In this document: in pieces, positions 49,013 through 55,829 of the stretch
Layout: every line of letters starts with the position of its first letter
How positions within the stretch are numbered: position 1 is the first letter of the stretch
DNA from: Polynucleobacter sp. JS-Safj-400b-B2
GTDB lineage: Bacteria; Pseudomonadota; Gammaproteobacteria; Burkholderiales; Burkholderiaceae
Direction: 5' to 3'
Assembly: GCF_018881975.1 (NCBI RefSeq)
Contig: NZ_JACVPJ010000003.1
Location: 124,001-188,000, forward strand
DNA length: 64,000 nucleotides
Notes under the pieces: generated by a model
The model's input: the letters and a program-made list of their open reading frames with translations, nothing else
The model's database searches: none
Told to the model about the DNA's origin: nothing
Program-made: the position numbers and the translations under genes

Positions 49013-49036
49013 CCCCCGCCTTTTGAGGGGCGGGGG
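49013..49036 (-). terminator. Strong hairpin in the tnsE leader of element 2
   Basis: CCCCCGCC (49013-49020) pairs perfectly with GGCGGGGG (49029-49036) around an 8-base loop. On the minus strand it is followed by ATTTTTAATGG, so it can end leftward transcription. It lies 68 bp upstream of the proposed tnsE start and could insulate tnsE from cargo transcripts or act as an attenuator. Confidence 0.7.
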
Positions 49037-49086
49037 AAGTACATACACCCAGACTAAAAGGAGCGTCGTCACAACGCTGAACTTAT

Positions 49087-49113
49087 TTTGCATAACGTCC
49101 TATATTATGCAAA
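49087..49113. promoter_or_regulatory. Perfect palindrome between tnsE and cargo genes of element 2
   Basis: TTTGCATAA and TTATGCAAA form a 9-bp inverted repeat with a 9-bp spacer, the layout of a dimeric repressor or activator site. The TTTGCATAA half also occurs in the operator-like repeat upstream of gdhA. It lies between the divergently read tnsE gene and the small cargo genes. Confidence 0.55.
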
Positions 49114-49187
49114 CCCCACAAATAAGGGATGCCCGCATCGACCGCCTGTCTTTATGCTTAGAAAATCCAAATAATTGGTTATAGCAA

Positions 49188-49415
49188 GTGATTAAGCTTC
49201 TCAAACACGATACGGTTTTAAAGCCTTTTTATATTGCCCTGTCTAGTGATATGCGTTTTCATGCTTTGTATGGCGATATCTCAATAGTCGATAGCAATTC
49301 CATTAGTGGCGCTATTGAAGCAATCCCGAATAAGCATTTATATGGAGTGCCCAATAATGCAATGGATTGGGATCGCTTATCCCCGGATACATCAATGACC
49401 AATCAATATGCTTGA
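49188..49415 (+). CDS. Small hypothetical protein
   Basis: 75 residues, unrecognised, with a mixed composition (KPFYIALSSDMRFHALYGD). It is the first of three closely spaced small frames; its stop overlaps the ATG of the next. Real expression is uncertain. Confidence 0.35.
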   Translation: MIKLLKHDTVLKPFYIALSSDMRFHALYGDISIVDSNSISGAIEAIPNKHLYGVPNNAMDWDRLSPDTSMTNQYA

Positions 49416-49497
49416 GAAAATGCTTGGCATAGTGATTCATTTGATGCTGGTGCTTTGTGCGCTAGCCGCACTATATTGCACCCTAGTATGGCGATGA
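49408..49497 (+). CDS. Tiny single-span membrane peptide
   Basis: 29 residues, mostly one hydrophobic helix (MLGIVIHLMLVLCALAALYC) ending TLVWR. Its ATG overlaps the preceding stop by 8 bp, suggesting coupling. Such peptides are found as membrane-complex subunits or type I toxins; nothing here decides between them. Confidence 0.35.
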   Translation: MLEKMLGIVIHLMLVLCALAALYCTLVWR

Positions 49498-49510
49498 ATT
49501 AATGCCCCCC

Positions 49511-49678
49511 ATGAAGCGCATTCCCTGTAAAAACTGTAAAGCCCACACTCTGGGTGATCGGCTATGGTGTAGTGTCTGCTTAGCACCAAGGCCCAAAGGA
49601 CTTTTAAGTGCTGAAAGATTGTTTTTAGTATTGATGACCCTATGGGCCTCGGCGATAGCCTATTGGATTACCAACTAA
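49511..49678 (+). CDS. Small zinc-ribbon membrane protein
   Basis: 55 residues: a zinc ribbon made of two cysteine pairs (IPCKNCKAH and WCSVCLAP) followed by one membrane helix (LFLVLMTLWASAIAYWIT). It starts 13 bp after the preceding frame. The arrangement is like that of small zinc-ribbon anchors, but the function is unknown. Confidence 0.45.
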   Translation: MKRIPCKNCKAHTLGDRLWCSVCLAPRPKGLLSAERLFLVLMTLWASAIAYWITN

Positions 49679-49685
49679 TAGGAAT

Positions 49686-49883
49686 TTAAGAGTATCGATA
49701 CTCCTCAAGACAGGCATCTCGATCAGAATCCAATACAGCTTTAATAAAGTCATATGGCAAATCGGGATTAGCCTCCACCATCGAGCCAATGCTTGCCCAA
49801 TGCTCGATTTGCTCAGAGATGGATAGGCCGCTTATATCTGAACCTTTGATGGCCTGTTCAATAAGATTTTTCGAAAACTTCAT
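49686..49883 (-). CDS. ParD-like antitoxin, orphan
   Basis: 65 residues resembling the ParD-like family: SISEQIEHWASIGSMVEANP followed by FIKAVLDSDRD. Such proteins are the DNA-binding halves of toxin-antitoxin pairs. No ParE or other toxin is adjacent, so it is either an orphan or a free regulator. Convergent with the zinc-ribbon gene. Confidence 0.65.
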   Translation of the reverse strand: MKFSKNLIEQAIKGSDISGLSISEQIEHWASIGSMVEANPDLPYDFIKAVLDSDRDACLEEYRYS

Positions 49884-49981
49884 GCCTTCAACTTTAACCC
49901 ATGAGAATTCATTTATGCAATAGTAACGAATATTGACTATCGCAATCCTTATTGAAACCCACTTATATCCCCAGGAAATCC

Positions 49982-50341
49982 ATGCAACACATCATGCTAC
50001 TTTCTAAACTTCATCGCGTAACCGTAACCGAAGCCGATCTTCACTACGAAGGCTCCTGCGGGATTGATGAGAATTTGCTGATTGCTGCCAAGATGCATGA
50101 GTTTGAAAAGATTGAGCTCTACAACATTAATAACGGTGAGCGCTTTTCTACCTACATTATTAAAGCACCCAAGGGTTCGGGGATTATTTCACTTAATGGC
50201 GCTGCAGCTAGAAGGGCGCATGTTGGCGATCACTTGATTATTTGCACTTATGGCCAGATTGATCGGACCCATCTTGAAAACCACCGCCCAACGATAGTTT
50301 TAGTAGGCGAGAAGAATCAAATCACTCAAATCAAGTCATAG
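49982..50341 (+). CDS. panD: Aspartate 1-decarboxylase
   Basis: 119 residues from the ATG at 49982 (QHIMLLSKLHRVTVTEADL). The self-processing site GS lies in YEGSCGIDENL, giving the pyruvoyl group at the serine near residue 25. It makes beta-alanine from aspartate for pantothenate and CoA synthesis. The upstream in-frame residues lack family similarity. It is followed 18 bp later by a TauE-type exporter. Finding panD as transposon cargo is unusual. Confidence 0.94.
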   Translation: MQHIMLLSKLHRVTVTEADLHYEGSCGIDENLLIAAKMHEFEKIELYNINNGERFSTYIIKAPKGSGIISLNGAAARRAHVGDHLIICTYGQIDRTHLENHRPTIVLVGEKNQITQIKS

Positions 50342-50359
50342 CAAGGGAAATGGGGCGAT

Positions 50360-51115
50360 ATGGAATTTTCGGCCTGGGTATATCTGATTGCGCCACTGGT
50401 AGTCTTTGCTGGCTATGTCGCCTTTGGCATTAGTGGTTTTGGTTCAACGATTATTGTTGTGCCCATTTTGGCGCAATTCTTACCCCTTCAATTTGTAGTA
50501 CCCCTCATGGTATTACTCGATTTATCGGCCATTTTGATGATGCGGGCAAACAAAGGACTGCAAGCGCGCGATATGAAAGACATTGGCCCCATGCTGGCAT
50601 TCATGCTCATTGGCATGGTATTAGGAGCTTACTTATTAAAGAGTGCCCCAGAGCGCTACCTGATGCTAGCCCTTGGCCTATTTGTAGCGGGGTATGCGCT
50701 CATCACATTGCTGCGCAATAAAGCTGTTGGAACCATTGCGCCGTGGTGGCGTATCCCTATTTCCCTTCTGGGCGGCGCAGCCAGTTCCTTATTTGGTACC
50801 GGTGGCCCCATCTACGCAATTTATATATCTAGGCGTCTGCATAATCCCACGGTGATGCGCGCAACCATGAGCACCATTATTGCCATTAGCGTAGTGGTGC
50901 GAGTGGTTATTTTTCTAATCTCAGGATTGCTATTAAAAATAGATCTTGGAATAGCTGTCATTGCCTTGCTAGGATTTATGGCTGGCGGAATGCTGTTGGG
51001 TGTGAAATTACACACGCGCATGAATCCAGAGCAGGTGCGCAAAGTTGTTCATCTGCTATTAGTGGTTAGCGGAAGTTCACTGGTAATACGGGCTTTACTA
51101 ATGACAGCGTCATAA
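50360..51115 (+). CDS. TauE/SafE-family membrane permease
   Basis: 251 residues with about eight membrane segments. Family motif FGISGFGSTIIVVPILAQF at the N-terminus and the mirrored GGAASSLFGTGGPIYAIYIS in the second half are typical of TauE/SafE exporters of sulfonates or other small anions. Probably co-transcribed with panD; substrate unknown. It overlaps the end of the convergent EamA gene by 6 bp. Confidence 0.88.
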   Translation: MEFSAWVYLIAPLVVFAGYVAFGISGFGSTIIVVPILAQFLPLQFVVPLMVLLDLSAILMMRANKGLQARDMKDIGPMLAFMLIGMVLGAYLLKSAPERYLMLALGLFVAGYALITLLRNKAVGTIAPWWRIPISLLGGAASSLFGTGGPIYAIYISRRLHNPTVMRATMSTIIAISVVVRVVIFLISGLLLKIDLGIAVIALLGFMAGGMLLGVKLHTRMNPEQVRKVVHLLLVVSGSSLVIRALLMTAS

Positions 51116-52027
51116 GCAAGGCTTAGATCTTGCTCTTAACTTATAAGATTTAGCTATTTTTTGTGACAAAGGTAAATTGGTGACGAGTGCCGTCCCCAAC
51201 AGAATCACTAGGCCACCCACCACAATTAATATCGAAATAGATTCTCCTAAAAGCAAAACGCCCCATGTAATACCAAATAAGGGCTGCAGATAAGTAACGG
51301 CAATCGCTCTTTCCCCGCCAATTGTTTTGGTTAAACGATAGAAAAGCAAATATGCTGCTGCAGTGCATCCCACACCTAGAATGCCGGAAACGATCCAAGC
51401 ATCTGGAGTAGGCATCACTGGCGGCATAAACAGTATTGCCGGAATTACTAATAAAGCACTAGCAAACGCAAGACTACCAAAGGTAATCGCTATAGGACTT
51501 ACATCTTCTAAGTAACGTTTACCTAAAGATGATCCCAAGCCATAACAAAAGGTAGCCCCAACAGATGCCAAGATCGCCAAGCCCGCGTCACCACCTTGCT
51601 TTATTCCAACGCTGCCCCAAGCAATGAAGCACACCCCCAGAAGACCAATCACCATCCCAGCACCTTGACTTTTAGTGAGGCGATAACCATTCATCTGGCT
51701 AGAAATGAGCGCCGCCCAAATCGGGGCGGTAGCGTTAATTACCACCATCGTGCCTGCTTCTAGTGCATGTGAAGCATACGCTAACAAAGTAAAGGGAATA
51801 GCCGACATAAACAATCCCATGAAAAAGATCGCCCAAGGTGCTTTTTTGATTTGATCAATTACCCTTGATCGAATAATTAATGGAGTGAGAACAAGGGCGG
51901 CCATGCTAACCCGTAGAAAAATGAGTGGGACAGCACCAAATTGCGGGACGGCAATGCGTAAGCAGATAAAGGAAGCACCCCATAGGGCGGCTAAAGCCAA
52001 AAGTTCAAATACAGATCTTGCACTCAT
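51110..52027 (-). CDS. EamA-family (DMT) metabolite exporter
   Basis: 305 residues with ten predicted membrane helices in two EamA repeats (first: LAALWGASFICLRIAVPQFG; second begins near residue 145). DMT proteins export amino acids or other metabolites. Last gene of a minus-strand group with the MOSC protein, two tautomerases and an NTF2-like protein. Confidence 0.88.
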   Translation of the reverse strand: MSARSVFELLALAALWGASFICLRIAVPQFGAVPLIFLRVSMAALVLTPLIIRSRVIDQIKKAPWAIFFMGLFMSAIPFTLLAYASHALEAGTMVVINATAPIWAALISSQMNGYRLTKSQGAGMVIGLLGVCFIAWGSVGIKQGGDAGLAILASVGATFCYGLGSSLGKRYLEDVSPIAITFGSLAFASALLVIPAILFMPPVMPTPDAWIVSGILGVGCTAAAYLLFYRLTKTIGGERAIAVTYLQPLFGITWGVLLLGESISILIVVGGLVILLGTALVTNLPLSQKIAKSYKLRARSKPCL

Positions 52028-52534
52028 TTAAAGCACAACTAGCTTAGCGCCGATATTCAATACGCCTGACTGGATCACCTTTGCTCTAATGCCGCCTTTA
52101 TTTTCAAAAACTTGCATAAAGATCTTCCTTCCCAATAATTTGGCTGGACGCTTGCAGGGGTTACATAGCTCGGTGCCTTCAAATAAGGCATCGCCAATCT
52201 GAAATTGCTTACCCACTAAATCATTAAGATCTTGCGCGCTAATATTAGTTAGAACCACATTACGACGTGTTTGACTGCCGTCATAGCTTGGTTCGTTCAT
52301 TTGAGCTAAAGCACTATTAGCCTCATCTATGGCAGCCTGGGAGATGAAAGTAATATCTCGAACCTTTCCTACTGCTGTTGTTGAAAATGCGCCTATTCCA
52401 AGAGCATAGCGATCGTTTTCAAGGCCGATTTCTGCAATGGCTTCAATGCGATCTATGGAACGCATTGCAATGCTCGCTTCAGAAGCAATGAAAATGGACT
52501 GGATGGTAGGGTAAGACGTCTCCAACATATTCAA
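52028..52534 (-). CDS. MOSC-domain protein
   Basis: 168 residues of the MOSC (molybdenum cofactor sulfurase C-terminal) fold. Diagnostic parts are ENDRYALGIGAFS, SQTRRNVVLTNISAQDLNDL and the conserved cysteine in ELCNPCKRPAKLLG. MOSC proteins handle sulfur or act on molybdenum-bound substrates. Its start overlaps the upstream tautomerase stop by 4 bp. Confidence 0.85.
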   Translation of the reverse strand: MNMLETSYPTIQSIFIASEASIAMRSIDRIEAIAEIGLENDRYALGIGAFSTTAVGKVRDITFISQAAIDEANSALAQMNEPSYDGSQTRRNVVLTNISAQDLNDLVGKQFQIGDALFEGTELCNPCKRPAKLLGRKIFMQVFENKGGIRAKVIQSGVLNIGAKLVVL

Positions 52535-52920
52535 ACGCCCACCTTATAGCCAAGCATCAACTCATCACCGCATTGCCCCCGAATCCCCCAGTTATGTTTT
52601 GGGGTTTCAAAGATGGTGATTTCTACATCTTGCGGGGCAATGCCAACGTCCTGCTCAATATATTGAAACAGCAATTTAATCAGAGTCTTCTTAGTCTCTA
52701 CAGATCGCCCCTCAAACATCGAGATTTCAATGATGGTGTAGTGAGAACCTCGATCAGCAGGAAAGAAAAAGTCTTCATTACTCATTCCAATAAAACGATG
52801 AAACTTCTTATCGACTGGATAAGCTAAGGCCTCTACCACCGCCTTATGAATAACATCAGAGAGAGTATTGCGATAGCATGCGAAAGAGCTTTTAAGGCCG
52901 TAGATCTTAATTTGGGACAT
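52531..52920 (-). CDS. Tautomerase-family protein without Pro1
   Basis: 129 residues resembling the tautomerase_2 group: HRFIGMSNEDFFFPADRGSH and VEITIFETPKHNWGIRGQCG. The catalytic N-terminal proline expected after the initiator methionine is absent (the protein starts M-S-Q), while the second tautomerase in this cluster has it. It may therefore have another activity or partner with the other. Confidence 0.75.
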   Translation of the reverse strand: MSQIKIYGLKSSFACYRNTLSDVIHKAVVEALAYPVDKKFHRFIGMSNEDFFFPADRGSHYTIIEISMFEGRSVETKKTLIKLLFQYIEQDVGIAPQDVEITIFETPKHNWGIRGQCGDELMLGYKVGV

Positions 52921-52940
52921 GGGTTGTAGTGGATTTAGGT

Positions 52941-53294
52941 TTACTCGTAATGGGCAATTGACTTCATAACCTTGCCCTCTTGGTTAAATATAAAAGTTTC
53001 GGCGGCCATGCCACTGATGCCTTGGTAGTAAATAACCACGCTTTGTACGCCAATCAATACTTGGCGTAGGTCAAAATACAGCCCCGGGTATTTAGCTAAA
53101 GCAGTAGCCCAATATTGCCCAACCGCTTTCTTGCCCTGCAAAGTGCCTGAAGGCTCACCTGTAATAGCAACGATGTAGGGCGAAATCATTTCAAAATCAT
53201 CAGCATAGTGCGAGAGGATTAAATCGAGATTATGGCTATTCCAAGCAGACAGCCATTCCCCAGCAAATTGGTTAGCAAATTCTGAAGTAATCAC
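52941..53294 (-). CDS. NTF2/SnoaL-like protein
   Basis: 117 residues with the NTF2-like start (FANQFAGEWLSAWNSHNLDL, then ILSHYADDFEMISPYI). These cone-shaped proteins include isomerases and small-molecule binding proteins. It is between two tautomerase genes with zero or short spacing, so the four are likely a catabolic or detoxification set of unknown substrate. Confidence 0.8.
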   Translation of the reverse strand: MITSEFANQFAGEWLSAWNSHNLDLILSHYADDFEMISPYIVAITGEPSGTLQGKKAVGQYWATALAKYPGLYFDLRQVLIGVQSVVIYYQGISGMAAETFIFNQEGKVMKSIAHYE

Positions 53295-53690
53295 TTAAAT
53301 ATTTACCTTAAATCCCAAATCAATATCGCAAGCTGCTTGCCCACCTCGTACACCCCAATTGTCTAGGGGGCTTTCTTGGAGCAATATCAGAATATGGTCA
53401 GAGGGAATGCCAAAGGCACCCAATCGAGCCACAATGGCTTGATATAGATTTCGCTTAGCTTCTAGGGTTCTGCCCGTAAAAGCATTGATAGTGATGTGGG
53501 TAAAGAATTCAGGCTGAGTTAGCGTGGGTGGATGAGCAAATCGGTGGGGCTCATGAACGACAAGGCGAATCGTCTTATCGGTTGGCTTAATTTTGAACGA
53601 ATCCACCAACGCACCATGCAAAGCATCCATTAGAGCTATCTCTTCGCTCTTGCTGTAGTTCTTACGAATTTCAATTAATACGCTTGGCAT
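53295..53690 (-). CDS. Tautomerase-family protein with Pro1
   Basis: 131 residues. Proline follows the initiator methionine (MPSVLIEIRKNYSKSEEIA), the catalytic base in this superfamily; HEPHRFAHPPTL and LLQESPLDNWGVRGGQAACD match tautomerase_2 proteins. First gene of the minus-strand tautomerase-NTF2-tautomerase-MOSC-EamA group. Confidence 0.82.
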   Translation of the reverse strand: MPSVLIEIRKNYSKSEEIALMDALHGALVDSFKIKPTDKTIRLVVHEPHRFAHPPTLTQPEFFTHITINAFTGRTLEAKRNLYQAIVARLGAFGIPSDHILILLQESPLDNWGVRGGQAACDIDLGFKVNI

Positions 53691-53796
53691 TAACTACCCC
53701 AAAATAAATTTAACGTTTATTTAATCATGATCTATAAATTTCCTATGTAAAAAAATTTAGTACGCAAGTTTTCTAAATCACGATTGCTTGATGTGA

Positions 53797-53845
53797 TTAG
53801 AAAATAACGATGTAGTTTGGGCCAACACAAATTACAAATTCAACC
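53797..53845. repeat. Remnant of an element 2 right end
   Basis: The 18 bp TTAGAAAATAACGATGTA at 53797-53814 are identical to the right-end site at 55766-55783. The following bases (AAATTACAAATTCAACC) keep pieces of the terminal AAATTACCTTTGGAATTC but not the ACA terminus. Together with the degenerate left end at 32120 it suggests an older element whose right boundary was here, before the tRNA and dadA segment was gained. Confidence 0.65.
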
Positions 53846-53889
53846 CACAGTTGCGAATAAATTATTTGCACTCCCTATAATCTAATCAC

Positions 53890-53979
53890 GGAAACGTGGC
53901 CGAGTGGCTGAAGGCACCGGTCTACTAAACCGGCATATTTGTAAAAGTATCGAGGGTTCGAATCCCTCCGTTTCCGCCA
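53890..53979 (+). tRNA. tRNA-Ser with anticodon ACU
   Basis: 90 nt, class II, with CCA encoded. Acceptor GGAAACG/CGTTTCC, D arm GCC...GGC, anticodon stem CCGGT/ACCGG, a long variable arm and T arm GAGGG-TTCGAAT-CCCTC. The anticodon loop is CTACTAA, so the anticodon reads ACU where bacteria nearly always have GCU. Fold and long variable arm are typical for serine. A TATAAT box lies just upstream (53872-53880). Confidence 0.9.
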
Positions 53980-53994
53980 AAGCAGTATCAATGC

Positions 53995-54068
53995 GCGGGT
54001 GTAGTTCAATGGTAGAACTTCAGCTTCCCAAGCTGATAGCGTGGGTTCGATTCCCATCACCCGCTCCA
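53995..54068 (+). tRNA. tRNA-Gly with anticodon CCC
   Basis: 74 nt with CCA (encoded as TCCA). Acceptor GCGGGTG/CACCCGC, D arm GTTC...GAAC, anticodon loop TTCCCAA on stem TCAGC/GCTGA, T arm GTGGG-TTCGATT-CCCAT. It reads GGG codons. It lies 15 bp after tRNA-Ser, probably in one transcript, and ahead of a glycine riboswitch. Confidence 0.93.
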
Positions 54069-54146
54069 AGGATAATGACTTATTTAAAAAGATCTACAAC
54101 CAAACAACAAAGACTGACATTCAAAATCGGTTAAGATATTTCTCGT

Positions 54147-54352
54147 AGCATCGGGAGAGATTGATTGGTCAGATAAATCTTTGCCAGCAACGCCGAAGGA
54201 GCAACCGCCCCGGAAACTCTCAGGCAAATGAACCGATGCTATGTTGTATCACTCTGAAGAGTTATTGGCTTTTTTCGTCAGCCAAATATACCGAAGGAGC
54301 AAGCGTCTTGTCATCAATGGCATGCGTGAATCTCTCAGGTCCAAGACAGAGG
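54147..54352 (+). ncRNA. Tandem glycine riboswitch (gcvT type)
   Basis: Two aptamers in series. The first (about 54147-54240) is closed by AGCATCGG/CCGATGCT and holds GCCGAAGGAGCAA and AACTCTCAGGCAAA. The second (about 54252-54352) is closed by CTCTG/CAGAG and holds ACCGAAGGAGCAAG and AATCTCTCAGGTCC. These conserved cores define the glycine class. A 7-bp hairpin (ACCTAGC/GCTAGGT, 54359-54377) without a T run follows, so control is probably translational or on RNA stability. It controls the dadA-like gene. Confidence 0.92.
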
Positions 54353-54409
54353 GGGCTTACCTAGCCCATTGCTAGGTAGCCTAACCTTATTGACGTCTTT
54401 AGGATCTTT

Positions 54410-55624
54410 ATGAAAACCATTGCAGTTATTGGTGGCGGCATCACTGGCATTACGACAGCCTACGCATTAGTTAAACAAGGATTTGATGTCACGGTGATTG
54501 AACGTCATCGCTACGCCGGTATGGAGACTTCTTTTGCTAACGGCGGACAGCTTTCTGCATCGAACGCCGAGGTGTGGACGCATTGGTCTACTTTGCTTAA
54601 AGGAATGCAGTGGATACTCAAAAATGATGCGCCGCTTCTCATTAATCCAAAACCTACTTGGCATAAGCTATCTTGGTTCGGGGAGTTTATTGCCAACATT
54701 CCTCATTATGAAAAAAATACCATTGAGACGGCCAAGATGGCTATTGCTGCTAGAGAATATTTATTCTCCTGGGCGCAAGAAGAAGGTATTGATTTTGATT
54801 TAAAGCATGAAGGGATTTTGCACATCTATCGTGATAAAGCGAGCTTTTCCCATGCCGGCAAAGTTTCCAAATTGCTGGCTAAAGGCGGTCTTGATCGTAG
54901 GGCTGTTACGCCTGATGAAATGCGCGCTATTGAGCCCACCTTAGCCGGTACTTATTACGGCGGCTACTTTACCGAAAGTGATTCTACGGGCGATATTCAT
55001 AAATTTACACATGACCTATCACTTGCCATTGAAAAGCTAGGCGTTAAAACGCTCTATGAGCAATCGGTAGAGAAAATCGGCTCGGACGGCAAGCGAGTCC
55101 ACATTACGCTAAATGAAGCCGGACGATCCCATGTGGTTGGTTTTGATAAGGCGGTTATTTGTGCTGGTGTAGCTAGCAGGCAATTGGCTGCGCAGTTGGG
55201 TGATCTGGTGAATATCTACCCTGTCAAAGGGTATTCGATTACGGTCAATCTCCTGGATGCACAAAGCCAGAATGGCGCACCAACCGTCAGTCTTTTGGAT
55301 GATGAGACTAAGCTCGTTACTAGCCGCCTGGGGGTTGATCGTTTTCGAGTAGCAGGTACCGCCGAATTTAATGGCTTTAATAAAGATATTAGAGCAGATC
55401 GTATTAAGCCCTTAATTGATTGGGTCGAGCAATGCTTTCCGAATGTTGCCACCAGGTCTGTGGTGCCGTGGGCGGGATTGCGGCCCATGATGCCCAATCT
55501 CATGCCTAAAGTGGGTCCTGGATCAAAACCCAATGTGTTTTACAACACTGGTCATGGTCATTTAGGCTGGACTTTATCCGCAACTACTGCGCAGATGGTG
55601 GCCAATGTTATTGCATCTAACTAG
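54410..55624 (+). CDS. dadA: D-amino acid dehydrogenase (DadA) / glycine-oxidising flavoenzyme
   Basis: 404 residues. The FAD-binding motif IAVIGGGITGITTAYAL is at the N-terminus, followed by the DadA signature NGGQLSASNAEVW; the C-terminus shows GLRPMMPNLMPKVG and NTGHGHLGWTLS. DadA oxidises D-amino acids to keto acids and ammonium at the membrane. The glycine riboswitch upstream suggests that glycine is its substrate or signal here. The start at 54410 follows AGGATC. It is the last gene before the right end of element 2. Confidence 0.9.
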   Translation: MKTIAVIGGGITGITTAYALVKQGFDVTVIERHRYAGMETSFANGGQLSASNAEVWTHWSTLLKGMQWILKNDAPLLINPKPTWHKLSWFGEFIANIPHYEKNTIETAKMAIAAREYLFSWAQEEGIDFDLKHEGILHIYRDKASFSHAGKVSKLLAKGGLDRRAVTPDEMRAIEPTLAGTYYGGYFTESDSTGDIHKFTHDLSLAIEKLGVKTLYEQSVEKIGSDGKRVHITLNEAGRSHVVGFDKAVICAGVASRQLAAQLGDLVNIYPVKGYSITVNLLDAQSQNGAPTVSLLDDETKLVTSRLGVDRFRVAGTAEFNGFNKDIRADRIKPLIDWVEQCFPNVATRSVVPWAGLRPMMPNLMPKVGPGSKPNVFYNTGHGHLGWTLSATTAQMVANVIASN

Positions 55625-55685
55625 CCGAATATTTAAGCGCCTACCATTAACAATATCGGCCCTCAGATGGTTAACTGCATCCCAA

Positions 55686-55810
55686 AAAATTACCTTGGAA
55701 TCGACCGCAATCGGGGCTACAGCAAACGTTAGTCGAGATTAAGAGTTATAAAATAACAATGTAATTTAGAAAATAACGATGTATGTTAGAAATTACCTTT
55801 GGAATTCACA
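55686..55810. repeat. Right end of element 2
   Basis: Ends GGAATTCACA at 55810 and carries sites AAAATAACGATGTA (55770-55783) and AAAATAACAATGTA (55750-55763), 20 bp apart. A further copy of the terminal motif, AAATTACCTTGGAATCG, lies about 105 bp inside. The region from 55625 to 55685 holds no gene. Confidence 0.85.
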
Positions 55811-55829
55811 TAAATTGTCGCAATAACTT

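Larger units (their letters stand above)
31779..55810. mobile_element. Element 2: Tn7-like transposon nested in the right end of element 1
   Basis: 24,032 bp bounded by perfect 23-bp terminal inverted repeats beginning TGTGAATTCCAAAGGTAATT and flanked by the 5-bp direct repeat TAAAT (31774-31778 and 55811-55815). Both ends carry TACAnnGTTATTTT sites: at 31828-31841 and 31881-31894 on the left, and 55770-55783 and 55750-55763 (inverted, 20 bp apart) on the right. Contents: glutamate-use operon, acetyltransferase, tnsABC-tniQ, methyltransferase-DGQHR pair, TnsE-like gene, metabolic genes, two tRNAs and a riboswitch-controlled dadA. Confidence 0.9.

Noticed and set aside
48946..49044. Longer start for the second TnsE-like protein
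   Set aside because: It would translate through the G/C terminator hairpin, and the extra residues have no counterpart in the first copy.
53875..54069. A 64-codon minus-strand frame across the two tRNAs (reads MGIEPTLSAWEAEVLPLNYT)
   Set aside because: It is the antisense of the tRNA genes, a common false protein prediction.
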